Position numbers and translations under genes: made by a program
Assembly (NCBI RefSeq): GCF_900019265.1
Contig: NZ_CYGX02000055.1
Span: 1-46,181 of the forward strand
Direction: 5' to 3'
Source of the DNA: Paraburkholderia ribeironis
Lineage (GTDB): Bacteria > Pseudomonadota > Gammaproteobacteria > Burkholderiales > Burkholderiaceae
Length of the DNA stretch: 46,181 nt
Shown: piece after piece, positions 1 to 8,034 of the stretch
Layout: every line of letters starts with the position of its first letter
How positions within the stretch are numbered: the stretch's first letter is position 1
Notes under the pieces: model-generated
Databases searched by the model: none
Told to the model about the DNA's origin: nothing
What the model saw: only the letters and a program-made list of their open reading frames with translations

Positions 1-93
1 TTACGCGGCCAATTCACCGAGTTCAGCTTCGAGTCGCTTCGTCATCCGGAAAATTCGACGCCCTCTCGGCTGCAACTCGGTCAGTTGGTCCAT
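1..93 (-). CDS. Possible 30-residue peptide, unassigned
   Basis: A short minus-strand frame opens with ATG at 93 and closes with TAA at the very edge of the window. It encodes a charged peptide with a predicted helical, Glu/Leu/Ala-rich end. A TGA lies in frame two codons upstream of the ATG, so it cannot be the tail of a longer gene in this frame. A loose AGGGAA lies about ten bases before the ATG. It diverges from the LysR gene. I do not recognise it; it may be a chance frame. Confidence 0.2.
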   Translation of the reverse strand: MDQLTELQPRGRRIFRMTKRLEAELGELAA

Positions 94-180
94 TAATCAG
101 CGCTTCCCTAGGGTGATTGCTGAATTACGAATAATTAAAGTTTGTTATTATGTGGATTCACATTTGCTTATACATTGGCC

Positions 181-1128
181 ATGACGATGCGCAATGCGAC
201 TCTGCGGCAACTGAAGGTCTTTGAAACGGTGGCGCGCCACCTGAGCTTCTCGCGTGCCGCGGAAGAATTGCATCTCACACAGCCCGCCGTTTCCACTCAG
301 GTCCGGCAGCTCGAAGAACATGCGGGGCTGCCGCTGTTCGAACAACTCGGCAAAAAAATTTATCTGACGCCGGCGGGCACCGAAATGCTGCACTACAGCC
401 GCGCGATCATTCAGCAGTTCCACGAAGTCGACGAAGCGATGAGCCAGCTCAAAGGCGTCTCCGGCGGCAAGCTGAATGTCGCGGTGATCAGCGCCGGCGA
501 TTACTTCTTTCCGCGCCTGCTGGCTGAATTCACGCGCCGATACTCGGACGTCCAGCTCAATCTCGCCGTGCACAATCGCGAACAACTGCTGCAGCAGCTC
601 GCCACCAATCAGACCGATCTCGCGGTGATGGTGCGCCCGCCGCACGAGACCGACGCAACCAATGAGCCGTTCGCGCCGCACCCGTACGTGATCGTGGCGG
701 CGCCCACGCATCCGCTTGCGCACAAGCGCAACATCCGGATGAATCAACTCGCGAACGAGGCCTTCATCGTGCGCGAGCGCGGTTCGGATACGTGGAATTC
801 GATGGAAGAAGGCTTCGCCGGACGTCTCGCCAACCTGAAGATCGCGATGGAGATCAAGAGCACCGAGACGATCAAGCAGGCAGTGATCGCTGGCATGGGC
901 ATCGCGTTCCTGTCCGCGCATACGATCAGCCTCGAATTGCAACTGGGCCATCTGGTCGTGCTCGATGTCGAGGGCTTTCCGGTCATGCTCAACTGGTACG
1001 TCGTGCACCGCAAGAACAAACGCCTGCCGCCCGTCGCGGTCGCCTTCAAGCGCTTCCTGATGGAAGAAGGCGCGAACCTGATCGAGAAAATCACACGCGT
1101 CAAGGAATTGAGCGTGTATAAGCAATAG
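181..1128 (+). CDS. LysR-family transcriptional regulator, CbbR-like
   Basis: This is a 315-residue LysR-type regulator if started at the ATG at 181; a second ATG follows at 187, and a TTG at 142 would add 13 residues that do not look like LysR sequence. The N-terminal winged helix is clear, with the Ser-Arg-Ala-Ala recognition region followed by LTQPAVSTQVRQLE, and residues from about 90 form the usual effector-binding domain. The helix and its flanks most resemble the CbbR group that controls carbon-fixation and related genes, but no cbb gene is in the window and its target may lie upstream of base 1. Only a small uncharacterised gene follows. Family assignment is certain; the target is not. 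Confidence 0.9.
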   Translation: MTMRNATLRQLKVFETVARHLSFSRAAEELHLTQPAVSTQVRQLEEHAGLPLFEQLGKKIYLTPAGTEMLHYSRAIIQQFHEVDEAMSQLKGVSGGKLNVAVISAGDYFFPRLLAEFTRRYSDVQLNLAVHNREQLLQQLATNQTDLAVMVRPPHETDATNEPFAPHPYVIVAAPTHPLAHKRNIRMNQLANEAFIVRERGSDTWNSMEEGFAGRLANLKIAMEIKSTETIKQAVIAGMGIAFLSAHTISLELQLGHLVVLDVEGFPVMLNWYVVHRKNKRLPPVAVAFKRFLMEEGANLIEKITRVKELSVYKQ

Positions 1129-1224
1129 GCTATAAAAATCCAATAAAACTTTAACTATTACAAATTGATCAGTACTTCTATGCTGCAAGCGAGTTCTGTC
1201 ACTTGTCAGCCCAGGAGGCCGATC

Positions 1225-1530
1225 ATGAACCACGCCCCGGTTGCGTCTCATACGAGCACGCGCACTGCGCGCGTCGCTGCGGACCATCCCGACGACGCTC
1301 ATCTGAGCGCGTACAACGCCGCGTTCAGCGACCTCGGCCTGCGATTCCGCTGGGACCACGCCACGCTCGACGTGTTGAAGGAATTCAATAGTGAAGCGGC
1401 ACGTATCACCGCGTACATCGAGCGGTATCACAGTCATTTGCTCCGCGCATACGATGCAGATTTTCTCGCGCAACTGATTCTGCACAAGAAGGACCAGTAC
1501 TACAGCGAGTTCGCGGCGCACAGCAATTGA
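1225..1530 (+). CDS. Small uncharacterised protein (101 aa)
   Basis: The ATG at 1225 is chosen over an upstream TTG because a perfect AGGAGG lies six bases before it (1213-1218). The product is 101 residues, soluble, with no signal peptide or membrane segment. Residues from about 25 on are rich in aromatic and charged amino acids (YNAAF, LRFRWDH, YIERYHSHLL, KKDQYYSEF) and look helical. I do not recognise a characterised family. It follows the LysR gene by about 95 bp on the same strand and a GC-rich hairpin (1538-1557) lies just past its stop. The strong ribosome-binding site makes it very likely a real gene. Confidence 0.75.
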   Translation: MNHAPVASHTSTRTARVAADHPDDAHLSAYNAAFSDLGLRFRWDHATLDVLKEFNSEAARITAYIERYHSHLLRAYDADFLAQLILHKKDQYYSEFAAHSN

Positions 1531-1598
1531 GCGCCCTGGCGGGTTCATGATCCCGCCGCGCGCCGCGCCGGCCGTTGCAAAGGTCAGTGTATGCATGT

Positions 1599-2561
1599 TC
1601 AACGGCGGGTCGTTAAATGAACCGGGCGATTGCGCACGCTGCGCACGCTCCGGACACACTCGCGTCGACGCGTAGCCACGCTCCTGCTGTTATGCCAGCC
1701 ACGACGGTATCGGTCTGTTGCCGTGCGCACGGTGCCCGGCGCTGCGTCGCGCAATGCCCATGTCTGCTCTTCCCCGCCATGCCATTCGATGCGCGCGAGC
1801 AAGCCGCGCCGGCTGATCGCCAGATGAGTGCGGATGTGCGCGTCGCCGTGACAGCTCACGCCGTGACAGATTGCGGCGTGACAGATTGAATACTCGCGGC
1901 TGACCATCAGATGCACACCCATCGCGCACGCCAGCGCGCTCATCGACAGTAGCGCCGCAAGGCCGAATGGCTGCGCCTGCCCGGTCACAAAGCCGTAGCC
2001 GAGCCATCCACAAAGCAGGATTGCAGAGAGATTGACGACGCGGTGGCCCGGACCTGCCACCGGCTTGAACTGCAACGCACCGCATAGTTGGCAGAATACG
2101 ATCGCGCACGCAGCGAAGACCAGTGCACCGATAAACACCGCGAGATAGAGCCCAACATAGAGCCCGATATGCTCGGCATTCGAGCTGGCCGCCGTCGACA
2201 GATAACGAGCAACGCCTCCCGACATCGCAACGAGGCCCATGCCGCTGCCCAGCAGCGCAACCACGCGCGGCCGTCGCGCCAGCTCGCATCCACGTACGAG
2301 CCACGCACCGACAATGGCGCCGACCATCGAAGCACCGACCACGTCGCCGCTCTCGCCCATGCACGCAGCGAGCAGTCCCGCGAGCACGGCGGCCAACGCA
2401 CCGGCGTGCGAATAGCGTCGAGGCATCGAGCGCCGTTGAAGCTGCCTCCGGCCGAGTGCGGCAAACGCAACCGTCAACGCAGAAACCAATGCAACGGCGA
2501 AGCCGACTGCCAGCGCGAAGAACATGCCCATCCACGCAGTACTGTCAGACGTTTGCAGCAT
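1599..2561 (-). CDS. Truncated PntB-like membrane protein with unrelated tail
   Basis: The start at 2561 has AAGGAG six bases upstream. Residues 1-221 match the membrane-embedded N-terminal half of the transhydrogenase beta subunit PntB: a run of hydrophobic helices, a segment ending in VALLGSGMGLVAM, the IGLYVGLYLAVFIGALVF helix, the FCQLCG loop with KPV, and a helix ending in GVHLMVS. At that point PntB should continue with IGGADMP and further helices, then the NADP-binding domain. Instead there are 99 residues of Arg-rich sequence with a CHAAICHGVSCHG stretch encoded by short direct repeats. Proton-translocating transhydrogenase activity is therefore not expected. It is the last gene of a minus-strand run, 65 bp after the FAH-family gene. 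It may be a decayed gene or a repurposed membrane protein. Confidence 0.65.
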   Translation of the reverse strand: MLQTSDSTAWMGMFFALAVGFAVALVSALTVAFAALGRRQLQRRSMPRRYSHAGALAAVLAGLLAACMGESGDVVGASMVGAIVGAWLVRGCELARRPRVVALLGSGMGLVAMSGGVARYLSTAASSNAEHIGLYVGLYLAVFIGALVFAACAIVFCQLCGALQFKPVAGPGHRVVNLSAILLCGWLGYGFVTGQAQPFGLAALLSMSALACAMGVHLMVSREYSICHAAICHGVSCHGDAHIRTHLAISRRGLLARIEWHGGEEQTWALRDAAPGTVRTATDRYRRGWHNSRSVATRRRECVRSVRSVRNRPVHLTTRR

Positions 2562-2625
2562 GCGTACTCCTTCGAGTTCCGATGCAATGACGCCGGGCCG
2601 ACAAAGCGAGAAACTCGGCCCCCTT

Positions 2626-3447
2626 TCAGACAGCGTTTGTCGTTTCGTTCGACCGGACCTGTGCAACCGTATCCGCTCGCGCGGCGCGCAACGTATTGCT
2701 CAGCGTACCGATCGCGTCGATCGTGATCGACACCGTCGCGCCGTCCCTGATCGATCCAACGCCGAGCGACGTACCGCACGCGATCACATCGCCGGGTTCG
2801 AGCGTCAGATCCTGCGAAATCAGGCTCACCTGTTCGGCGGGCGAGAAAACCATATCGGCGAGCGGATAGTTCTGCCGCTCGACGCCATCGAGCGTCGTCA
2901 CGAGACGCGCGTGCCGCCATTCGAAACCGGAGACGATTGCCGGCCCGATGCAGCAGAACGTATCGAACCCTTTCGCGCGACACCATTGCGGAAAGTGCGG
3001 ACTCTCATTTAGCAGATCGGCGGCGGTCACATCGTTGACGATCGTGTAGCCGAAGATTGCATCGCCGGCTTCGGCCACACTCGCGTCGCGGCAGCGCCGG
3101 CCGATGACGATGCCGAGCTCGCCTTCGTAGACGATCTTGCCCGTGTAGCTGAGTGGCCGGCGGATCGGCTCGCCCGCACCGATCACCGAGTCCGCCGGCT
3201 TCAGCAGAAAGAGCGGATGCGTGGGCACCGGTTTGTCGAGCTTCGCGGCCAGCGCGTGATAGTTGTTCCACAATGCAATGACCTTACCCGGCGCGCAAGG
3301 CGCTAGCGGCGTCAGCGCGCGCGTCGACAGCACCGCGCCGGTCGGCACTGGCTGATCGAGACTTTCGTACTCGTGCAGATAGCCACTTTCGACACGGCCG
3401 AACACGATGCCACCGTCACTCGACATGAACCGCATCCACGTATCCAT
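2626..3447 (-). CDS. Fumarylacetoacetate hydrolase (FAH) family protein
   Basis: A 273-residue protein with the FAH fold: a short N-terminal part, then CAPGKVIALWNNYHALA near residue 55, the KPADSVIG loop, and the metal-binding core with YEGELGIVIGRRCR and GYTIVNDVTAADL, ending in GDVIACGTSLGVG. Members hydrolyse or decarboxylate acylpyruvates and related 2-oxo acids with Mg2+ or Mn2+. AAGGAG precedes the ATG at the right distance. It lies 58 bp after frc on the same strand, so it is probably in the frc operon. It differs clearly from the fumarylpyruvate hydrolase at 37.7 kb. The substrate cannot be read from the sequence; an acylpyruvate or oxaloacetate-like acid is an inference. Confidence 0.88.
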   Translation of the reverse strand: MDTWMRFMSSDGGIVFGRVESGYLHEYESLDQPVPTGAVLSTRALTPLAPCAPGKVIALWNNYHALAAKLDKPVPTHPLFLLKPADSVIGAGEPIRRPLSYTGKIVYEGELGIVIGRRCRDASVAEAGDAIFGYTIVNDVTAADLLNESPHFPQWCRAKGFDTFCCIGPAIVSGFEWRHARLVTTLDGVERQNYPLADMVFSPAEQVSLISQDLTLEPGDVIACGTSLGVGSIRDGATVSITIDAIGTLSNTLRAARADTVAQVRSNETTNAV

Positions 3448-3504
3448 ACGTCGCTCCTTCAGCGCTTCGCCACGATCGCTGGTTTGACTACCGCGCTGGC
3501 GCGC

Positions 3505-4752
3505 CTAGATCGCGCCAGCCATGCGCAATGCGCTGATCTGCTCCGGCGAATAGCCCAGTTCTGCCATCACTTCGTCGGTATGTTCGCCAAGCAGCGGTGA
3601 ACGTTTGACCTCGGTCGGACTGTCGGACAATTTGATAGGATTGCCAACTGTCAGATATTTACCGCGCGCCGGATGATCCACTTCAACAATGGTGCCGGTT
3701 TTGCGCAGCGAAGGCTCTTCAGCTATCTCCCTCATCGACAGAATCGGGCCGCACGGAATGTCGTATTTGTTGAGGATCTGCATGGCCTCGAATTTGGTCT
3801 TGGTCATGGTCCATCGCTCGATCTCGGCAAAGATCTCCTTCAGGCGCGGCAGACGCGCCGGTGCTGTCGCGTAGTCGGGGTCCGTGGCCCACTCCTCCTT
3901 GCCGATCACGTTGCAGATCTTCGTCCAGACTGGCGCCTGCGTGATGAAGTAGATATACGCGTTCGGGTCCGTCTCCCAGCCCTTGCACTTCAGGATCCAG
4001 CCCGGCTGACCGCCGCCCGACGCATTGCCAGCACGCGGCACCGCTTCACCGAACGTTCCGTTCGGATATTGCGGATACTCTTTCATCGTGCCGGTGCGAT
4101 CGAGCCGCTGCTGGTCGCGTAGTTTTACGCGGCACAGATTGAGCACGCCATCCTGCATCGCGGCGAGCACGCGCTGGCCGCGTCCGGTATGCGTGCGCTG
4201 ATACAGCGCCGTGACGATGCCGAGCGCCAGATGCAAGCCGGTGCCGCTGTCGCCGATCTGCGCGCCGGTCACGACCGGCGGCCCGTCGTCGAAGCCGGTC
4301 GTCGAAGCCGCGCCGCCCGCGCACTGCGCGACGTTCTCGTAGACCTTGCAGTCCTCATAAGGCCCAGGGCCGAAGCCCTTCACCGACGCGACGATCATGC
4401 GCGGGTTCAGCTCCTGAATGCGGTCCCACGTGAAGCCCATGCGGTCCAGCGCGCCCGGTGCGAAGTTCTCCACCAGCACGTCGCATTTCTGGATCAGCGC
4501 TTCGAGCACCTGCTTGCCTTCCGGGTTCTTCGTGTCGATCGTGACGGAGCGCTTGTTGTGATTGAGCATCGTGAAGTAGAGGCTGTCCACGTCCGGAATA
4601 TCGCGCAGCTGCTCGCGCGTGATGTCGCCGGCGCCGGCCCGTTCCACCTTGATCACATCCGCGCCAAACCACGCCAGCAATTGCGTGCAGGTCGGCCCCG
4701 ATTGCACATGCGTGAAATCGAGGATGCGCACACCGTCGAGTGCTTTGCTCAT
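3505..4752 (-). CDS. frc: Formyl-CoA:oxalate CoA-transferase
   Basis: This 415-residue class III CoA-transferase moves CoA from formyl-CoA to a carboxylic acid, classically oxalate. It closely follows the E. coli (YfdW) and Oxalobacter Frc sequences throughout. The catalytic aspartate is present at residue 168 (IGDSGTGLH), equal to Asp169 of Oxalobacter. The mobile glycine loop (ASGGGQPGW) and the KVYENVAQCAGGAA and CRVKLRDQQRLDR segments are intact. Position 48 is Gln, as in E. coli, rather than the Trp of Oxalobacter. AGGAGA lies seven bases before the ATG. It follows the TPP enzyme by 24 bp, clearly one transcription unit. The family call is secure; the natural acceptor acid is open because the partner enzyme is not a canonical oxalyl-CoA decarboxylase. 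Confidence 0.93.
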   Translation of the reverse strand: MSKALDGVRILDFTHVQSGPTCTQLLAWFGADVIKVERAGAGDITREQLRDIPDVDSLYFTMLNHNKRSVTIDTKNPEGKQVLEALIQKCDVLVENFAPGALDRMGFTWDRIQELNPRMIVASVKGFGPGPYEDCKVYENVAQCAGGAASTTGFDDGPPVVTGAQIGDSGTGLHLALGIVTALYQRTHTGRGQRVLAAMQDGVLNLCRVKLRDQQRLDRTGTMKEYPQYPNGTFGEAVPRAGNASGGGQPGWILKCKGWETDPNAYIYFITQAPVWTKICNVIGKEEWATDPDYATAPARLPRLKEIFAEIERWTMTKTKFEAMQILNKYDIPCGPILSMREIAEEPSLRKTGTIVEVDHPARGKYLTVGNPIKLSDSPTEVKRSPLLGEHTDEVMAELGYSPEQISALRMAGAI

Positions 4753-4776
4753 GTCATATCTCCTGAAGTGTGCGGC

Positions 4777-6540
4777 TTATTTGTACATGGTTTGGTTCTT
4801 CGTCCCGGGTGCGTACTCGCGCGGGTCGACCCAGATGTTGACCACCGCCGAACGGCCGGTGCGATGAATCGCTTCGCGGGCGCGCTGCAGCGCGCCCGCG
4901 ATCTGCGCGGGATCGCGCACTTCCTCGCCGTGACCGCCGAGCATTTCGGCGAATTTGCTGAACGGCACGTCGCTCAGCAGATTGCCGACGTTGCCGCGCT
5001 CTTCGCCGTATTTGGCTAGCTGGCCGTAGCGGATCTGATTCATCGCCGAGTTGTTGCCGATCACCGCCAGATAGGGCGCGCCGAAGCGATTGGCGGTTTC
5101 CATGTCGAACGCGGTCATGCCGAACGAGCCGTCGCCGTAGTAGCACAGCACTTCCTTGTGCGGATGAGCGAGCTTCGCCGCGAGCGCGAAGCCAGTGCCC
5201 ACGCCGAGCGAGCCAAGCGCGCCCGGGTCCATCCATTGCCCCGGACGACGCGGCCGCACCGCTTGCGCGGAGATCGTCACGACGTCGCCGCCGTCGCCGA
5301 TATAGATGGTGTCGTCGGAGAGGAATTCGTTGAGCTCGTAAGCGACGCGATAGGGATGAATCGGAGTGCTATTCGATTTGAAGAGCGGCATCAGTTTTTC
5401 GGTCGCGCTCGCTTCGGCGTCCTGCAATTGCGCCATCCATTTGCGGCGCGCCTGGCGCTTATCGTCTTTCAGGCGACCGCTCGCGGCCTGTAGCACCGCC
5501 GCCAGGATCGCGCCCGGGTCGCCGACCAGGCCGAGATCGATATCGCGGTTCTTGCCGACCGTGCGGTAGTCCATGTCGATTTGCACAAGCGACAACTCTT
5601 TGCTGATGCGCCTGCCGTAGCCCATGCGGAAATCGAACGGGGTGCCGACCACGATCAGCACATCCGCATTCGCGAAAGCCTGCGAGCGCGTGCGGTCGAA
5701 ATGGTGCGGATCGCCCGGCGGCAACAGCCCGCGGCTCGCACCATTGAAATAGCCGGGCATGTCGATGCCACGCAGCAACGCGACCGCTTCTTCATGGCCA
5801 CGCGCGGTCCACACCTGCTGCCCGTAGAGGATCGCGGGCCGCTCGGCGTTCACGAGCAGGTCCGCGAGTTTTTCGATGTCGCGCGGATCGCCGATCGATT
5901 TCGTCGACGCCCGATAGCGGCCCGGCTGCGGCACGATCGCACGCGTCGCGTCAACTTCGCGGTCCAGCACGTCGCGCGGAATTTCCAGGTAAGCCGGACC
6001 GGGCGCGCCGTTGAAGCACTCGCGCGCCGCCATCGAGATCATGTCCGCGACGCGTTCGGTACTCGACACGCTAGCGGCGAACTTGGTGATCGGCGCCATG
6101 ATGTCGACGTGCGGCAGGTCTTGCAGCGAGCCCATCTTGTGCTGCGTCAGCGCGCCCTGCCCGCCGATGTGCAGGATCGGACTCTCCGAGCGAAACGCGG
6201 TGGCGATGCCGGTTACCGCGTTGGTGCAGCCGGGGCCGGCGGTCGTGACCACGCAGCCGAGCTTGCCGGTCTGGCGCGCGTAGCCGTCGGCCGCATGCGC
6301 GGCGACCTGCTCGTGGCGCACGTCGATGATGCGGATCCCTTCGTCGACACAACCGTCGTAGATATCGATGATGTGGCCGCCGCACAGCGTGAAGATCGTA
6401 TCGACCCCTTCGTTTTTCAGTGCCTTCGCAACCAGATGGCCGCCCGAGACGACGCCGGCATTGCGCGTCTTCTGCTTGAGCGTGTCGTCGGCTGTCGTGC
6501 TGCCCATGGTTGAGTTCAGGGATGAAACAACTGCAGACAT
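4777..6540 (-). CDS. TPP-dependent enzyme, ILVBL/2-hydroxyacyl-CoA lyase-like (oxc position)
   Basis: A 587-residue thiamine-pyrophosphate enzyme. The cofactor-activating glutamate is at residue 77 (VRHEQ), and the TPP/Mg motif runs from GDGSF near 469 to GNN near 497. Segments such as IFTLCGGHI, GTPFDFRMGYGRR and GQWMDPGALGSLGVGTGFALAAKL match human ILVBL (HACL2) better than Oxc of E. coli or Oxalobacter, which have GVVGIP, GARLNWL and GDSAFGFSGMEIE at these places. About 30 residues precede the first domain. These families cleave 2-hydroxyacyl-CoA to formyl-CoA plus an aldehyde or ketone, or decarboxylate oxalyl-CoA. Sitting 24 bp before frc, it probably makes the formyl-CoA that Frc uses. 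A GGAGAC ribosome-binding site abuts a palindromic repeat array. Automated pipelines may call it acetolactate synthase; no FAD or valine-site argument can be made from sequence alone. Confidence 0.85.
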   Translation of the reverse strand: MSAVVSSLNSTMGSTTADDTLKQKTRNAGVVSGGHLVAKALKNEGVDTIFTLCGGHIIDIYDGCVDEGIRIIDVRHEQVAAHAADGYARQTGKLGCVVTTAGPGCTNAVTGIATAFRSESPILHIGGQGALTQHKMGSLQDLPHVDIMAPITKFAASVSSTERVADMISMAARECFNGAPGPAYLEIPRDVLDREVDATRAIVPQPGRYRASTKSIGDPRDIEKLADLLVNAERPAILYGQQVWTARGHEEAVALLRGIDMPGYFNGASRGLLPPGDPHHFDRTRSQAFANADVLIVVGTPFDFRMGYGRRISKELSLVQIDMDYRTVGKNRDIDLGLVGDPGAILAAVLQAASGRLKDDKRQARRKWMAQLQDAEASATEKLMPLFKSNSTPIHPYRVAYELNEFLSDDTIYIGDGGDVVTISAQAVRPRRPGQWMDPGALGSLGVGTGFALAAKLAHPHKEVLCYYGDGSFGMTAFDMETANRFGAPYLAVIGNNSAMNQIRYGQLAKYGEERGNVGNLLSDVPFSKFAEMLGGHGEEVRDPAQIAGALQRAREAIHRTGRSAVVNIWVDPREYAPGTKNQTMYK

Positions 6541-6556
6541 GGTCGTCTCCGGTGTC

Positions 6557-6840
6557 GACCAGAGTTGGCGCTTTAGCGCTTACTCTGGTCCCATGCTGAG
6601 GTTTGACTGGAGTTGGCGCTTTAGCGCTTACTCCAGGCCCTCAGCGGTCGACCAGAGTTAGTGCTTCAGCACTTACTCTGGTCCCATGCTGAGGTTTGAC
6701 TGGAGTTGGCGCTTTAGCTGTCGGCCAGAGTTAGCGCTTCAGCGCTTACTCTGGCCCCCATGCAAAGCACTTACTCTGGTCCCATGCCACGCTAGTGGCG
6801 GTCGGTCGGAGTTGGCGCAAAGCACTTACTCCGGTCCCAT
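6557..6840 (-). repeat. Palindromic repeat array 1 in the leader of the TPP-enzyme/frc operon
   Basis: This is a tightly packed set of imperfect palindromes. Type A units carry arms GACCAGAGT and ACTCTGGTC around a GC-rich core (6557-6590, 6650-6683, 6723-6756, and a variant with a shortened core at 6804-6836). Type B units have arms CTGGAGT and ACTCCAG, themselves enclosed by GCTGAGG and CCTCAGC (6595-6645, and a truncated one from 6688). A half unit lies near 6761-6781. CATGG(G) links the units. Read on the minus strand the array ends in GTCGAC, followed at once by the GGAGAC ribosome-binding site and ATG of the TPP enzyme. A transcript starting upstream would carry several stacked hairpins in its 5' leader. 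Confidence 0.9.
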
Positions 6841-6943
6841 GAAAGATGCGGGTCAATCGGTTGTGCAACGGTTAATCGACGGACGCACCCGTTTGAACTT
6901 GCGTCCGCTCTCACCCATGTTTCACCAGCCTTCTACATACCGT

Positions 6944-6959
6944 ATGTGATATATCACAT
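6944..6959. promoter_or_regulatory. Perfect 16-bp palindrome, candidate GntR operator O1
   Basis: ATGTGATATATCACAT is fully symmetric and AT-rich in an otherwise GC-rich region, preceded by CCGT. It lies about 400 bp upstream of the TPP-enzyme start and before the repeat array. Similar sequences recur at 7104 and near 8304, flanking the GntR gene. The assignment to the GntR/FCD regulator encoded next door is inference. Confidence 0.6.
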
Positions 6960-7100
6960 TCAATCAAGCTTGATTTACAAACTGTGCGGTCTCGAGCCTC
7001 CTGCTTCTGTTCCCCACCAGTTGGTGCTTCATCGCGCAAAGACCGAGACGATTCGAGGCCGAGACCGGGAAAAATACTGAGTCGGGCTCTAAGTCGCGAC

Positions 7101-7122
7101 CGTTGATATATCACATACCATA
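7101..7122. promoter_or_regulatory. Candidate GntR operator O2
   Basis: TGATATATCA at 7104-7113 is a 10-bp palindrome, and the 13 bases TGATATATCACAT are identical to the right part of O1. The site lies between the TPP-enzyme operon and the end of the GntR gene. The stretch from 6841 to 7248 holds no gene that I can support beyond these two sites. Confidence 0.5.
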
Positions 7123-7248
7123 TTTTTCGTACCGTCAAGCAAGGTTTATCCCTCACTGACCGTGGCATGCCAACACGGCCAACGTCCGGCATCGGCAACA
7201 GCAACAGCAACCAACCGCAGGCGACGGCCGCCAACCGCGCACAAACAA

Positions 7249-7280
7249 AAGGCCCGCGGCGTTTTCACACCGCGGGCCTT
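7249..7280 (-). terminator. Rho-independent terminator of the GntR gene
   Basis: An 11-bp perfect stem (AAGGCCCGCGG with CCGCGGGCCTT) with a short AT-richer loop lies 35 bp past the GntR stop. On the minus strand it is followed by TTTTGTTTGTG, giving the usual U-rich tail. Confidence 0.85.
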
Positions 7281-7314
7281 CCTATTCGAAACCTCAGTCA
7301 ACCCCTAGCACCCG

Positions 7315-8034
7315 TCAATCAAGAAAATCACAATTCGCCTCGACGAACGCTGCCAGATCCAGCGAATGCTGGCGCGTGAGACGCTCGGCCAATTCGGTAT
7401 CGCGCTTCTCCAACGCCTCGATGATGCGCAAGTGGTCGACGATCGAGCGTGACGCCCGATCGCTCTGCGAAATAGTCATACGCCTGATCGCACGCACATG
7501 AATGAAGATGTTCTTGATCGTGTCGAGAATGATCTGCGACTTCGACAGCTCGACGATCGCCTGATGGAACGCGATATTGGCGTCCGAATATTCGGCGATG
7601 TGCTCGGCCGGCGTCGCGTCGCGGAAATTGTCGAACATGTGGCGCAGGCGGGCGATCTCCTCGTCCGTCGCGTGCAGCGTGGCAAGCCGCGCCGCCATGC
7701 TTTCGAGCGCCGCCCACATCTGGATCATCTCGACGATCTCGCGCTTGCTCTTGCGCACGATATAGATGCCGCGCCGCGGCACCATGCGCAGAAAGCCTTC
7801 CTGTTCGAGCAGGGTCATTGCCTCGCGAACCGGGGTGCGGCTCACGCCGAGCGATTCGCTCAGCACGCGTTCGTCGAGGCGGATTTCTTCGCGATTCTGG
7901 TATATATCCGCGTCGGCAATCGCCTGGCGCAGCATCGCATAGGCCTGATCGCGCAAGCTGGCGCTCGCGCCGATCGGCTGCAGTGACAAGGTCAGCGGGG
8001 TTGCCACTGTTTCAGTTTGAAGTTCTGACGACAT
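7315..8034 (-). CDS. GntR-family regulator, FCD (FadR) subfamily
   Basis: A 239-residue regulator. The winged helix spans about residues 27-95 with RDQAYAMLRQAI, DERVLSESLGVSRTPVREAMTLLEQEGFL and the wing RRGIYIV. The FCD ligand domain follows, with the metal/acid-binding region around FHQAIVELSK and the C-terminal DHLRIIEALEKRD helix. FCD regulators commonly respond to organic acids such as lactate, pyruvate or acyl compounds. The gene lies between the TPP-enzyme/frc operon and the MHS transporter, and matching palindromes occur on both sides, so it probably controls both and itself. Its ATG (8034) lies inside the end of the preceding small ORF, suggesting translational coupling. A clear terminator follows. 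Confidence 0.93.
   Translation of the reverse strand: MSSELQTETVATPLTLSLQPIGASASLRDQAYAMLRQAIADADIYQNREEIRLDERVLSESLGVSRTPVREAMTLLEQEGFLRMVPRRGIYIVRKSKREIVEMIQMWAALESMAARLATLHATDEEIARLRHMFDNFRDATPAEHIAEYSDANIAFHQAIVELSKSQIILDTIKNIFIHVRAIRRMTISQSDRASRSIVDHLRIIEALEKRDTELAERLTRQHSLDLAAFVEANCDFLD

Noticed and set aside
4777..6540. Canonical oxalyl-CoA decarboxylase (oxc)
   Set aside because: The operon position suggests it, but the GVVGIP, GARLNWL and GDSAFGFSGME blocks of Oxc are replaced by ILVBL-like sequence; kept as a possible activity, not as the name.
6557..6840. CRISPR array
   Set aside because: Repeats are regular palindromes of two types with no unique spacers of constant length, and no cas gene is nearby.
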